Below are positions 26,544 to 35,138 of a DNA stretch of 64,000 nucleotides, one piece after another. The DNA is taken from NCBI GenBank assembly GCA_963833745.1, contig CAWHZD010000003.1, positions 186,001 to 250,000 of the forward strand. Direction: 5' to 3'. Every line of letters starts with the position of its first letter. Within the stretch, counting starts at the first letter, position 1. Both the position numbers and the translations under genes were made by a program. This stretch comes from AP-15 sp963833745. Its GTDB lineage: Bacteria; Pseudomonadota; Alphaproteobacteria; ATCC43930; CGMCC-115725. The notes under the pieces were generated by a model, which was given only the letters and a program-made list of their open reading frames with translations, had not been told where the DNA came from and searched no databases.

Positions 26544-27368
26544 ATGACTGTGACCCAGGCCGACAAAGCGAAGCAGTTCCGCGCGCTGCATCAGGCGCAA
26601 GACGCATTTGTCATTGCGAATGTGTGGGACGGCGGCTCGGCACGAATGATGGCGGGGCTGGGGTTCGCGGCGCTGGCGACTTCGAGCGGGGCCTCGGCGG
26701 GCGTGCTGGGTCGGCGCGACGGCAAAGTGACGCGTGATGAGGCGTTGGCCCAGGCGCGGGTGATCTGCGGAGCCACCGATCTGCCGGTCTCCGCCGACCT
26801 CGAGAAGGGCTTCGGGGACGCGCCAGAGGTGGTGGCGGAGACCATCAGGCTGGCGGCTGAGGCGGGATTGGTCGGCTGCTCGATCGAGGATGCGAGCGGC
26901 AATCCGGACGCGCCGATTTTCGATCTGGGCTACGCAACGGAGCGGATCGCGGCGGCGGTAACCGCGGCGCACGCGATGCCGTTCCCGTTCACCCTGACCG
27001 GGCGGACCGAGAATTTCCTGCGCGGGCGGCTGGACTTGGACGACACGATCGAGCGGCTGAGAGCCTATGAGGCAGCAGGGGCTGACGCACTGATGGCGCC
27101 GGGGCTGCCGGATCTGGAGGCGGTGCGTGTGGTGTGTGCGGCGGTGGGTAAGCCTTTCAACTTCATGGTCGGGATCAAGGGCAAGTCCTTCACCGTTGCA
27201 GCTTTGGCGGCGGCTGGAGTGAAGCGCATCAGCCTGGCGACCTCGCTGTATCGCGCGGCGATGACCGGGCTATTGAATGCGGCGCAGGAGGTGCGGGAAC
27301 ACGGAACGTTCGGATATATGGACACTTCGCTTGCCACCTCCGACATGAACGCGTTCCTGCGAAGCTAA
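26544..27368 (+). CDS. PEP mutase/isocitrate lyase-family enzyme
   Basis: A 274-residue alpha/beta-barrel of the phosphoenolpyruvate mutase/isocitrate lyase superfamily, Mg-dependent enzymes that cleave or form C-C or P-C bonds next to a carboxylate. Landmarks: FVIANVWDGGSARMMAGLGF, LPVSADLEKGFGD (with the metal-site acids), GCSIEDASG, LTGRTENFLRG, and GADALMAPGLPD. The lyase-type catalytic loop K-K-C-G-H is not present, so it is not isocitrate or methylisocitrate lyase; a PEP mutase-like or oxaloacetate decarboxylase-like role is more likely. The ATG at 26544 follows AAGGAGG by seven bases. Confidence 0.88.
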   Translation: MTVTQADKAKQFRALHQAQDAFVIANVWDGGSARMMAGLGFAALATSSGASAGVLGRRDGKVTRDEALAQARVICGATDLPVSADLEKGFGDAPEVVAETIRLAAEAGLVGCSIEDASGNPDAPIFDLGYATERIAAAVTAAHAMPFPFTLTGRTENFLRGRLDLDDTIERLRAYEAAGADALMAPGLPDLEAVRVVCAAVGKPFNFMVGIKGKSFTVAALAAAGVKRISLATSLYRAAMTGLLNAAQEVREHGTFGYMDTSLATSDMNAFLRS

Positions 27369-28080
27369 CCCGGTAAGCTTTTGTCGTTTCCGGGGGTACA
27401 AGTATCTATCTATTTACAGTTGACGGTCTGCTTCGCAGGAATGGAACAGACATTCCAGAACCTCGACCGATGCGTTCCATGATTGTTGCCATATCTGCTT
27501 TCCCCAGATCTCCCGGCGGAGGCCGGGGAAGCAGGGGGGAGCTTGCCGAAGCTCTCGGGTTGTGCTTCGGCGACCGCGATTCGAACGTCGCGCGGTCGAT
27601 CGCTGTCCGCCGCTAGCGGGAGCTGCCACCAAAGATCCTCACCCTCTACCAAACCGCCTGCTTCCCCGGCCTGCGCAAAGCCGGCATGCCGGAAAATGAC
27701 CGGCGACGAACGACGAGTTAACCCGGTGAGCGCCAACGCCGTCATATGATAGCCAAAATCGCATCACATACTCGCGCGATCGGCAACTTTGACAAAGGCT
27801 GCGAGGTCAATGCGGTGATTGACGATCAAGGCGGCAAGACTGCCGGTTCGCCGATTTTCCGAGGCGCAACCTGGCCCGAGAGCGTCAGCCTCTTCAACCT
27901 TCTGACGAAATTTTTGCTGCTGATTCGCTGCAGGTGCAGCAAACCAATCATACTTGATGTAACCAAACGTTGCAGCGCGCGGCGCAAGGTGCGGACAGTT
28001 TTGTGCTCCCATGCCCTGCCGCGCGGGACCTCCCCTCGCCCCCCGCGGGCGGGGAGAGGACCGAGATCAGGAGGGGCGCC
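27369..28080. other. 712-bp stretch without a supported gene
   Basis: Open frames of 80-120 codons exist on both strands but none has a family signature, a good start or consistent codon use. It includes a GC-rich hairpin at 28029-28059 next to the VOC gene. It may be eroded sequence. Confidence 0.4.
28029..28059. terminator. GC-rich hairpin at the 3' end of the VOC gene
   Basis: Arms CCTCCCCTCGCCC and GGGCGGGGAGAGG pair at 11 of 13 positions around a short loop. It lies about 20 bp beyond the stop of the minus-strand VOC gene. No T-run follows, so it is either a weak terminator or a dispersed palindromic repeat. Confidence 0.4.
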
Positions 28081-28668
28081 TCAGATGTGCCGGCCGCGCA
28101 GATCGTTGTTGGTATGACGGTCGCCATTGAGCCAGCGGGCGAGCTCGCTGTGCGCGTCGGCGCGGCGGATCGCGTCGATCTCGGCAACGTCTTCCGGGTC
28201 CTGGGTGAACTCGACGATCAGCCCGTCGGGCGAGGCGACATAGATCGATTTGCAATAGCCGTGGTTGGTTTCGCGATATTTCTCGCCGGCCGCTTCGAGC
28301 CGCTGTTTCAGCTCGTCATAGGTTTCGGGTTCGGCCTTGAACGCAATGTGGAAGTGGCGCCCGATCTTGGCCGGCTTCTCGGCCTGGGTCAGCGCGTACA
28401 TTTCCGGGTCGGCAAACTGAAAAAAGGCCAATGCGCCGCCGTCGGCCATGGCAAAGAAGGTGTGGCAGAACTCGACCTCGCGCTGCAAATCGGCGCTGAA
28501 ATTCTTCTCGCACCAGGTCGCCGCCAGCGGAATGCCGAGCAGATCCTCGAAGAACCGGCGGTTGACCTCGTGGTCCTTGACGACAAAGGCGTTGTGATGC
28601 AAGCGCGACGGCAGCCGCGACAGCAACCCCTTGGCCGCCAATCCCCGGGTCATCTCGATCGTATCCAT
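28081..28668 (-). CDS. VOC-family dioxygenase-like protein
   Basis: A 195-residue vicinal-oxygen-chelate protein. The metal ligands expected for extradiol-dioxygenase-like members are visible: His in RLHHNAFVVKD, His in RHFHIAFKAE, and Glu in SPDGLIVEFTQDPEDV. The ATG at 28668 follows GGGAGGG. The frame is open upstream to 29019 but only because the 16-bp tandem repeat is stop-free there. Substrate unknown; the LLM oxidoreductase read in the opposite direction nearby suggests catabolism of a small organic compound. Confidence 0.86.
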   Translation of the reverse strand: MDTIEMTRGLAAKGLLSRLPSRLHHNAFVVKDHEVNRRFFEDLLGIPLAATWCEKNFSADLQREVEFCHTFFAMADGGALAFFQFADPEMYALTQAEKPAKIGRHFHIAFKAEPETYDELKQRLEAAGEKYRETNHGYCKSIYVASPDGLIVEFTQDPEDVAEIDAIRRADAHSELARWLNGDRHTNNDLRGRHI

Positions 28669-28718
28669 CGCAACCCTCCCTGGTTTGTGTTCGGATTGAG
28701 GTCCAGGGTAACACGGAT

Positions 28719-28814
28719 GCCGGTCGTCGCGACAGCCGGTCGTCGCGACAGCCGGTCGTCGCGACAGCCGGTCGTCGCGACAGCCGGTCGTCGCGACAGC
28801 CGGTCGTCGCGACA
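28719..28814. repeat. tandem repeat, 6 x 16 bp
   Basis: Six perfect copies of GCCGGTCGTCGCGACA fill the space between the divergent VOC and LLM genes. Each copy contains the palindrome GTCGCGAC. The array sits 50 bp upstream of the VOC start codon and 137 bp upstream of the LLM start. There are no spacers, so it is not a CRISPR. Confidence 0.97.
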
Positions 28815-28951
28815 GATAGAACCGCGGTCTGGATCGGGCGGGTCGCGTCGTCCCCGTCGGCGCAATCCTGCAATCAGCCGCTACCGTTGGCGCGACGGGC
28901 CGATGTGGTGCATGCTTTGGCCAAGGCTCCACTAAAGAAACGGGGAATTTC

Positions 28952-29776
28952 GTGAAAATAAGCACAATGATCCGGTTCAGCGCCGGCGCCGGGCCACATG
29001 ACCAGTTGCTAAAGCGCACGGCCGACTATGCCCGCCGCATCGAAGCCGCCGGATTTCCGGGGATCTGGGTCGGGGATTCGATGGGCCGCGGCCGACCCAC
29101 CCTCGATCCGCTGGTTGAGCTCGCGGTGCTGGCCTCAGTGACCGAGCGGGTCGAGCTCGGCATCGGGGTCTTGCAGCTGTCGCTGCGCCATCCGATCGAG
29201 CTCGCCCATCGCGTGCAGTCGGTCCAGGCGTTGTCCGCCGGCCGGCTGCGCCTTGGTGTCGGCAGCGGCTCGACGCGCGCGGATTTCGAGCTGCTCGGCC
29301 TCGATTACGACCATCGTTTCCGCGCGATGCGGATCGCGCTCGAGACCATGCACCAGGTCTGGCGCGGGGAGCCGGTCAATGGCGGAACGCTGTCGCTGTG
29401 GCCCGGGTGCGAAGGCGGGCCGCCGATCCTGATGGGAGCGTGGCGCAGCCCGCGCTGGATCACTTACGCCGCAAAGGAATGTCAGGGCTGGACCCCGTCG
29501 GGCCGCTTTAGCAGCTGGGACGATCTCGAAGTTGGGATGCGCATCTATCGCGACGCGGGCGGAACCAACGCCGTGTTGGCCAACGTCGCTGTCGATCTTG
29601 CCAACCGGCCGGAATCCGCGGACCTCGCCGCGGCCACCGACGTCGCGCTGGTCTGCCCGCCGGACGAGGCGCGGCGGCGGCTGAAGCGGATGGAGCAGAT
29701 CGGGTTCGACGAGGTGCTGCTCGTCTCGCATTATGGCGAGTTCGAGGAGCTCGAACGGGCGCGCGACCTGCTCTGA
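28952..29776 (+). CDS. LLM-class flavin-dependent oxidoreductase
   Basis: A 274-residue luciferase-like monooxygenase (bacterial luciferase/F420-dependent reductase fold). Landmarks: RIEAAGFPGIWVGDSMGRG, ASVTERVELGIGVLQLSLRHP, HRVQSVQALSAGRLRLGVGSGS (the flavin phosphate loop) and FDEVLLVSHYG. GTG at 28952 is the start, preceded by GGGGAA. Both FMN and F420 users share this fold; the cofactor cannot be told. It is divergent from the VOC gene across the 16-bp repeat array and may share its control. Confidence 0.9.
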   Translation: MKISTMIRFSAGAGPHDQLLKRTADYARRIEAAGFPGIWVGDSMGRGRPTLDPLVELAVLASVTERVELGIGVLQLSLRHPIELAHRVQSVQALSAGRLRLGVGSGSTRADFELLGLDYDHRFRAMRIALETMHQVWRGEPVNGGTLSLWPGCEGGPPILMGAWRSPRWITYAAKECQGWTPSGRFSSWDDLEVGMRIYRDAGGTNAVLANVAVDLANRPESADLAAATDVALVCPPDEARRRLKRMEQIGFDEVLLVSHYGEFEELERARDLL

Positions 29777-29800
29777 CCCGCGCCTTGGTTGGGCGCGGCT

Positions 29801-31297
29801 TCAGGTCGGCCGGCCTGCGAGCAGACCCTGGTCGAGCAGACCCTGGTCGAGCATCCCCTGGTAAAGCGCCAGATACTGACGCGCGGCGGCGTCCCAGGAA
29901 AAGTCGCGGGTCATCGCCTGGCGCATCATTCGGCGCCATATCCTGGGTTCGCGCATCAGCCCGGAGGCGCGACTGACCGCCGCGAGCAGCGCCGCCGGGG
30001 TTTCTTCGTCAAAGGCGAAACCGGTTGCGGTTCCGTCGGCTAGGGTGACCGCGGTCGCGTCGACGACGGTGTCGGCGAGCCCACCGACCCGCCGCACCAA
30101 GGGCAACGCGCCGTAGCGCAGCGCGTAAAGCTGGGTCAGGCCGCCGGGCTCGAACCGCGACGGAAGCAGCACGACATCGGCGGCGCCGAAGATTTGGTGC
30201 GCCAGCGCCTCGTCATAGCCGAGCTCGACCGCGACCCGACCGCCATGGGTTCGCGCCACCGCCGCAAAGCCCTGCTCGAGATCGCGGTCACCGGAGCCCA
30301 GCACGGCGAGCTGGCTGCCGCCCGCGGCCAGTTCCGGCACGGTCGAGAGCAACAGGTCGAGACCCTTTTGCCAAGCGAGACGGCTCACCACACCATAGAG
30401 CGGCGCGTCCCGATCTTCGGCGAGCCCGAGGCGGCGTTGCAACGCCGCTTTGGCGGCGCGCTTACCCGCCGGGGCGTCCGCTTCGCCATAGGCCAGGGGC
30501 AGGTGCTGGTCCTGGCGCGGGTCCCAGATTTGCCGGTCGACGCCGTTCAGAATTCCGCTCAGCGCATCGGCGCGGCTGCGCAACAGGCCGTCGAGCCCCC
30601 AGCCGAAATCCGGGGTCTGGATTTCGCGGGCATAGGTCGGGCTGACCGTGGTCAGACGCTCGGAATAGAACAGCCCCGCCTTGAGGAACGACACTTGACT
30701 ATAAAATTCGACGCCATTGATCGAGAAGTACTCGGGCGGCAATGCCAGTTCGGGGAAGACCGCCCCGGAAAACAGCCCGCGGTAAGCGAGGTTGTGAACG
30801 GTGAAAACCGTGTCCACCCGCTCTCCCGCCGGCGCCGAGGCCGCGAGATAAGCCGGCGCCAGACCGCCATGCCAGTCGTGGCAATGCAGGATGTCAGGCC
30901 GCCAGCGGCGATCGACGCCGCGCGCCAATTGCGCTGCGGCCCAACCGAAGAGCCCGAAGCGCCGGTGGTTGTCGGGCCAGTCGTTGCCATCGGGGCCGGC
31001 GTAGGGATTGCCGGGCCGGTCGTAAAAGGCGGGGTGGTCGACGAGGTAGGCGAAGCGATCGGTTCCGGGCAGCCGCGCCAGCCCGATCCGTACCCGTTCC
31101 GATGCAAACGGCGTCCTCAACCGGGCGACGTCGGTGATGTCGACCAACGCGTCGAGAAACCCTGCGAACCCCGGCAGCACCAGGCGCGCATCGACCCCGA
31201 GCGCCGTCAGCGCCGGCGGCAGGGCGGCGGCGACATCGCCGAGCCCGCCCGACTTGACCCAAGGGTAAAGCTCGGCGCTGACGTGCAAGACCCGCAT
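29801..31297 (-). CDS. glgA: glycogen synthase (ADP-glucose)
   Basis: GT5-family glycogen synthase, which transfers glucose from ADP-glucose to the growing alpha-1,4-glucan. The 498-residue product has the N-terminal KSGGLGDV ADP-glucose motif (residues 15-22), the HCHDWHGGLAPAYL segment, and the C-terminal SRFEPGGLTQLYALRYG motif with the catalytic Glu. The start MRVLHVSAELYPWVKSGGL is canonical; the frame is open to 31402 without a better start. The C-terminus carries a small repeat (LDQGL twice, encoded by a 15-bp tandem DNA repeat) beyond the usual family end. No other glg genes are in the window. Confidence 0.93.
   Translation of the reverse strand: MRVLHVSAELYPWVKSGGLGDVAAALPPALTALGVDARLVLPGFAGFLDALVDITDVARLRTPFASERVRIGLARLPGTDRFAYLVDHPAFYDRPGNPYAGPDGNDWPDNHRRFGLFGWAAAQLARGVDRRWRPDILHCHDWHGGLAPAYLAASAPAGERVDTVFTVHNLAYRGLFSGAVFPELALPPEYFSINGVEFYSQVSFLKAGLFYSERLTTVSPTYAREIQTPDFGWGLDGLLRSRADALSGILNGVDRQIWDPRQDQHLPLAYGEADAPAGKRAAKAALQRRLGLAEDRDAPLYGVVSRLAWQKGLDLLLSTVPELAAGGSQLAVLGSGDRDLEQGFAAVARTHGGRVAVELGYDEALAHQIFGAADVVLLPSRFEPGGLTQLYALRYGALPLVRRVGGLADTVVDATAVTLADGTATGFAFDEETPAALLAAVSRASGLMREPRIWRRMMRQAMTRDFSWDAAARQYLALYQGMLDQGLLDQGLLAGRPT
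29819..29863. repeat. tandem repeat, 3 x 15 bp, within the glgA 3' end
   Basis: Two perfect and one variant copy of GAGCAGACCCTGGTC. The period is a multiple of three, so the glgA frame is kept and reads as repeated LDQGL units. Confidence 0.85.
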
Positions 31298-31388
31298 CGG
31301 CGGCGGGTATGCCACCCTTGCCGTGAATATCGCAACGGAATCCCGCGGCTGGGATATGATCCGCGCGCGATTTTGGACTGGCGACCGG

Positions 31389-32969
31389 TCAGCCGCCGGC
31401 AACCAGCGGCGACAACTGGGCGGCGCGGGCCTGACCCGCGGCCGCGATCCCCTGGAACCCCGGTTCGCTCATCACCCGGGATGCGGGGAGCCCGACCACG
31501 ATCCTCGTGCCCCGGCCTTTTTCGCTGTCGATAGAGAACGACCCGCCGTGCAACTCGGTCAATCGTCGCGCCAATGGCATGCCGAGGCCGGCGCCGTTGC
31601 GGCGGCGGGCGAGCCCGGCATCCACCTGGCCAAACGGCTCAACAGCGATTTCGACCTCCGCGGACGTCATGCCCAAGCCGGTGTCGTTGACTTCGAATTC
31701 GACACCGCCGTCGGCGCCGCGGCGCGCGCTCAGTCCCACTGTCCCGCCCGGGTCAGTGAATTTGAGCGCGTTGCCGAGCAGGCTCAGAACGATCTGTTTC
31801 AACCGGGCTTCGTCCGCCACCAGCCGCGGCAGCCCGGCCTCGATGTCCGTGCACAGCGTGACCCCTCCCGCCGCTGCGCGTCCGCCGACGAGAGCGACGC
31901 AGCAATCGACGAGGGCGCGCGCATCCAGACCGCAGTCATCGTCGAGTTTCAATGTTCCGGCGTCGATCTTCGCCAGGTCGAGGATCTCGTTGATGATCTC
32001 CAGCAGATGCGCCCCGCTCTGATGGATGTAGCCGACATACTCTCGTTGCCGATTGTCGAGCGATCCGGTGGCGCCGCGCTCGAGCATTTCCGAAAAGCCG
32101 AGGATGGCGTTGAACGGGGTGCGCAATTCATGGCTCATATTGGCGAGAAACCGCGATTTGGCGAGGCTCGCGGCCTCCGCCTCAGCCTTGGCGTGGCGCA
32201 ACAGGTTTTCGGTGCGGACCTCCGCGCTGACGTCGCGGGCGGTGCCGCGGTATCCGGAAAACCGTCCCGACGCATCGACGATCGGCCGGCCGCTGACCGA
32301 GACCGTCTGCTCCGGCTGATTTCCGACTTGTCTCGTGTATCGGAAATCGCGAAAGGGCTCGTGACGCTCGAGCGTCGCCCTGTGGTCGCGCCAATTGCTG
32401 GCGTCACGATCGGCGTCCGACACGAGCTCCCAGCGGGCGCGGCCGAGCCGGGTGTTCGGATCCTGCCCAAAGGTTCGGATATGATCGGACAAATAGCGAA
32501 AGCGATGGTTCCGATCGGTTTCCCAATACCAATCCGAACCGCTCTCGGCGAAGTCGCGCAATCGAGCCTCGCTGTCGCACCGCGCCGCCTCCGCCTTCTC
32601 GTACTCTTCCGAGCGCTCGCCAAGCGCTTGCGCCGCGTCGATCATAGCGCGGATGACGTCGTCGATCTCGACGATTCCGGAACAAGGCGCCGGCGGCGCC
32701 CCGCCGCGGCTCAACTCTTTGGCCGCTCGCGACAGCGCCTCCGTCGACCGGATCAGCCGGCCGGCCGCCGCCAGCGCTACGCAACCGCCCAGCACCCGCA
32801 ACCCCACCCCGAAGAGAGCCAGGTCCCCAAGCGAGTTCAGCTGTCGCCAGGTTTGCGCCGACCACATCAACATCGCCGAGGCAAAGCCGACAGTCGGCAA
32901 AATAGGCGCTGCGATCATGACGACCAGCAACGCCCGCAGCGAAAGGCACGACTTGAACGGACGCAGCAT
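31389..32969 (-). CDS. membrane PAS-domain sensor histidine kinase (orphan)
   Basis: A 526-residue sensor kinase. Two hydrophobic segments (about residues 12-34 and 50-70) anchor it, followed by a PAS domain (135-250, beginning DFAESGSDWYWETDRNHRF), the HisKA dimerisation helix with the phospho-accepting H280 in SHELRTPFNAILGFSE, and an HATPase domain with the N box LLGNALKF, G1 DTGLGM and G2 GAGLGMPLARRL. No receiver domain or response-regulator gene is adjacent, so its partner is elsewhere. The ATG at 32969 follows GGGAGG; a TTG at 33005 is a weaker alternative. The periplasmic loop between the two segments is very short, so the PAS domain is the likelier sensor. Confidence 0.92.
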   Translation of the reverse strand: MLRPFKSCLSLRALLVVMIAAPILPTVGFASAMLMWSAQTWRQLNSLGDLALFGVGLRVLGGCVALAAAGRLIRSTEALSRAAKELSRGGAPPAPCSGIVEIDDVIRAMIDAAQALGERSEEYEKAEAARCDSEARLRDFAESGSDWYWETDRNHRFRYLSDHIRTFGQDPNTRLGRARWELVSDADRDASNWRDHRATLERHEPFRDFRYTRQVGNQPEQTVSVSGRPIVDASGRFSGYRGTARDVSAEVRTENLLRHAKAEAEAASLAKSRFLANMSHELRTPFNAILGFSEMLERGATGSLDNRQREYVGYIHQSGAHLLEIINEILDLAKIDAGTLKLDDDCGLDARALVDCCVALVGGRAAAGGVTLCTDIEAGLPRLVADEARLKQIVLSLLGNALKFTDPGGTVGLSARRGADGGVEFEVNDTGLGMTSAEVEIAVEPFGQVDAGLARRRNGAGLGMPLARRLTELHGGSFSIDSEKGRGTRIVVGLPASRVMSEPGFQGIAAAGQARAAQLSPLVAGG

Positions 32970-33277
32970 TGCCGGACCGCCTCCCGCCCGGCAGGAAATG
33001 ACCAATACCTTGATTTTGTATTAGCGCCGTCGCTTCGATCCTTATTCGGACCACAGTTAATGGGAGACGGGCGGTATCACATATTGGCCCGATGACGACG
33101 ACCTCACCGCCGATGCCTGTGCCGGTTCGACGAACCCGCAAGAGCCCGCCGCCGCTGCACCCGCCGTCGCGGTCGGCATCGTAAGCTCGGATAAAGATCC
33201 GCCCGACGGGGCTGAACGCGCTATGCGCGCCACATCCACCGGCAGTTAATGCAGTATGATAATTACTTAGACGGCAT
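32970..33277. other. no supported gene
   Basis: A 308-bp gap between the kinase start and the IS630 element. A 60-codon minus-strand frame (ending SSSSGQYVIPPVSH) has no family signature. It should hold the kinase promoter. Confidence 0.35.
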
Positions 33278-34357
33278 CTAGTGGATGGCTTCTAACGCTT
33301 GTGTCCCGCGGTTGACGGCGGCGAGGATGGCGTCGGCGGATTTGGTCCAGATAAACGGCTTGGGCTTGCCGTTGGCCTCGGCGATGAAGCGGTTGATCGC
33401 GGCCTGCAACTCGACGATTGAGGTGAAGACGCCGCGCTTGAGGCGTTGCCGGGTCAGCTTGGCGAACCAACCTTCGACCGCGTTGGCCCAAGAACACGAA
33501 GTCGGGGTGAAGTGGAAGGTGAAGCGCTGATGCCGCTGCAGCCAAGCCTTCACCTTGGGGTGCTTGTGGGTGGCATAATTGTCGAGGACCACATGGACCG
33601 CCTTATCGGCCGTGACCTCGCGTTCGACCGTATTGAGAAAGCGGATGAATTCCTGATGCCGGTGGCGCTGCATGCAGCGCCCGATGACCTTGCCTTGGAG
33701 GGTATCGAGGGCGGCGAACAGGGTGGTGGTGCCATGGCGCTTGTAATCGTGGGTCATGGTGGCGCAGCGGCCCTTCTTCATCGGCAGTCCGGGCTGGGTC
33801 CGGTCGAGCGCCTGGATCTGGCTTTTCTCGTCGATGCTGAGCACCACGGCGTGGGCCGGCGGATCGATATAGAGGCCGACAACCGCCTTGAGCTTGTCGG
33901 CGAATTGGGGATCGTTGGAGAGCTTGAACGAACGCACCCGATGCGGCTGCAGCCCGTGCCTAGTCCAGATGCGGCGCACCGAGGACGGGCTGATCGCCAC
34001 CGTCTTGGCCATCGCCACCGCCGTCCAATGGGTCGCTTCCTGCGGCGGGGCTTGGTTGGTCAGCGCAACGACACGATCGACGGTGGCGGCCGGCAGCGGC
34101 GGCAGGCGCGAGGGCCGGGTCTTGTCACGGGTCAGCCCCTCGACCCCCTCACGCATAAAGCGCTCCTGCCAGCGCCAAACCACGGTCTTGCCCTTGCCAA
34201 CCGCGCGCATGACGGCAGTGGTGCCCTCACCGTCGGCCGTCAGGATGATGATCCGCGCGCGCCAGACGTGCTTCTGTGGGCTGTTGCGATCCCGGATGAT
34301 CGACTGCAAGCGCGCCCGATCCGCCGGCGTGACCTCGGTGGTTATTCCCTTGCGCAT
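33278..34357 (-). CDS. IS630-family transposase
   Basis: A full-length 359-residue transposase. The N-terminus has two helix-turn-helix units (AVMRAVGKGKTVVWRWQERF and the WTAVAMAKTVAISPSSVRRIW region). The DDE triad is visible in LSIDEKSQIQA, VVLDNYATHKHPKV and NAVEGWFAKLTRQ. The stop codon TAG (33278-33280) is formed by the target site: TA is the duplicated target dinucleotide and G comes from the flanking CTAG. No frameshift is present, so the element may be active. Confidence 0.93.
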   Translation of the reverse strand: MRKGITTEVTPADRARLQSIIRDRNSPQKHVWRARIIILTADGEGTTAVMRAVGKGKTVVWRWQERFMREGVEGLTRDKTRPSRLPPLPAATVDRVVALTNQAPPQEATHWTAVAMAKTVAISPSSVRRIWTRHGLQPHRVRSFKLSNDPQFADKLKAVVGLYIDPPAHAVVLSIDEKSQIQALDRTQPGLPMKKGRCATMTHDYKRHGTTTLFAALDTLQGKVIGRCMQRHRHQEFIRFLNTVEREVTADKAVHVVLDNYATHKHPKVKAWLQRHQRFTFHFTPTSCSWANAVEGWFAKLTRQRLKRGVFTSIVELQAAINRFIAEANGKPKPFIWTKSADAILAAVNRGTQALEAIH

Positions 34358-34427
34358 CCCTCATCGTCGCACAGCCGGCGCTCCCGGAGAACTTTATTCG
34401 GACTCTTCCGTCAGGTTATATCCACTA
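33279..34427 (-). mobile_element. IS630-family element
   Basis: The ends read TA-GTGGAT on the left (33279) and ATCCAC-TA on the right (to 34427), both set in CTAG. IS630 is known to prefer CTAG and to duplicate TA. The internal inverted repeats are short and imperfect beyond GTGGAT. One intact transposase gene fills the element. I see no recognisable gene interrupted by it. Confidence 0.85.
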
Positions 34428-34574
34428 GTTATAAGGTATTATTTGGATCATTTTTCGAAGCCACATCAAAATCGCAAAATCGATCAACCACTGGTCCTGC
34501 CATTACCTGTAACCGCGGTATGGAGACGGTTATTCCGGGTGCGAGAGCGCGAATATCTCGTCCAAACAGGGGTT

Positions 34575-35114
34575 TTATTGAGAGTCGTGCTTTGGGCATT
34601 CTAGTTGTACTCTAGCACATGTCAAATCCCGCTGACCGACATTGGTTACGATGTGACCTTGGTCGACAAGGCACAGGGCGTTATGGATCGCTTGTTGATA
34701 CATTTCCATTACGTAAATCCGTTTTATTTTATCCATACCATTCAGCCCGCCTTGGCCCACGCCTCCAACGGCGCCTGCTGCAGCAGCTTGACCTGCGTGG
34801 CCGGCCCCGGCAGAGCCGGCAGCGCCAGAAGCCGCACCACCCACTGCACCCCCTAAGATGCTGCCACTCATTATTGTTGCTTCATCAATATGAACGATCG
34901 GGTATTCGAGGCGGGCCTTATTGGCGCATGCCGTTTGATCAAACGCGAGTGTTTGCGGATTCGGATCGGTTGCGGGGTCAACCTTCGCCATATTTATTGC
35001 ATGATCGGACATCTGTTGCGGTGTTTGGACGATGACCGAGGGTATACAACTGACGGCAAGCAGCGGAGTGGCGATCTTAAGAAATGAACATATTGTCGAT
35101 TTGGCTATAGTCAT
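34575..35114 (-). CDS. small exported glycine-rich protein, probable lipoprotein
   Basis: A 179-residue protein with an N-terminal signal sequence (MTIAKSTICSFLKIATPLLAV then SC), where the Ser-Cys could be a weak lipobox. The mature part has a DQTACANKARLEYP segment, a glycine/alanine-rich hydrophobic stretch (SILGGAVGGAASGAAGSAG) like those of glycine-zipper outer-membrane proteins, then YQQAIHNALCLVDQG. Spacing of the two cysteine segments resembles that in the lipoprotein at 37233-37823, so the two look distantly related. The IS1634-type copy 3 is inserted 20 bp upstream of its start and probably cut its promoter. Function unknown. Confidence 0.7.
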   Translation of the reverse strand: MTIAKSTICSFLKIATPLLAVSCIPSVIVQTPQQMSDHAINMAKVDPATDPNPQTLAFDQTACANKARLEYPIVHIDEATIMSGSILGGAVGGAASGAAGSAGAGHAGQAAAAGAVGGVGQGGLNGMDKIKRIYVMEMYQQAIHNALCLVDQGHIVTNVGQRDLTCARVQLECPKHDSQ

Positions 35115-35138
35115 CAGAGCACTCCATTCCGAGTCAGG

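Noticed and set aside
27764..28012. 82-codon minus-strand frame
   Set aside because: No ribosome site, no family resemblance, sits in a stretch with no consistent coding signal.
28719..28814. CRISPR-like look of the 16-bp array (and of 51173-51352)
   Set aside because: Units are directly adjacent with no unique spacers, and no cas genes are present.
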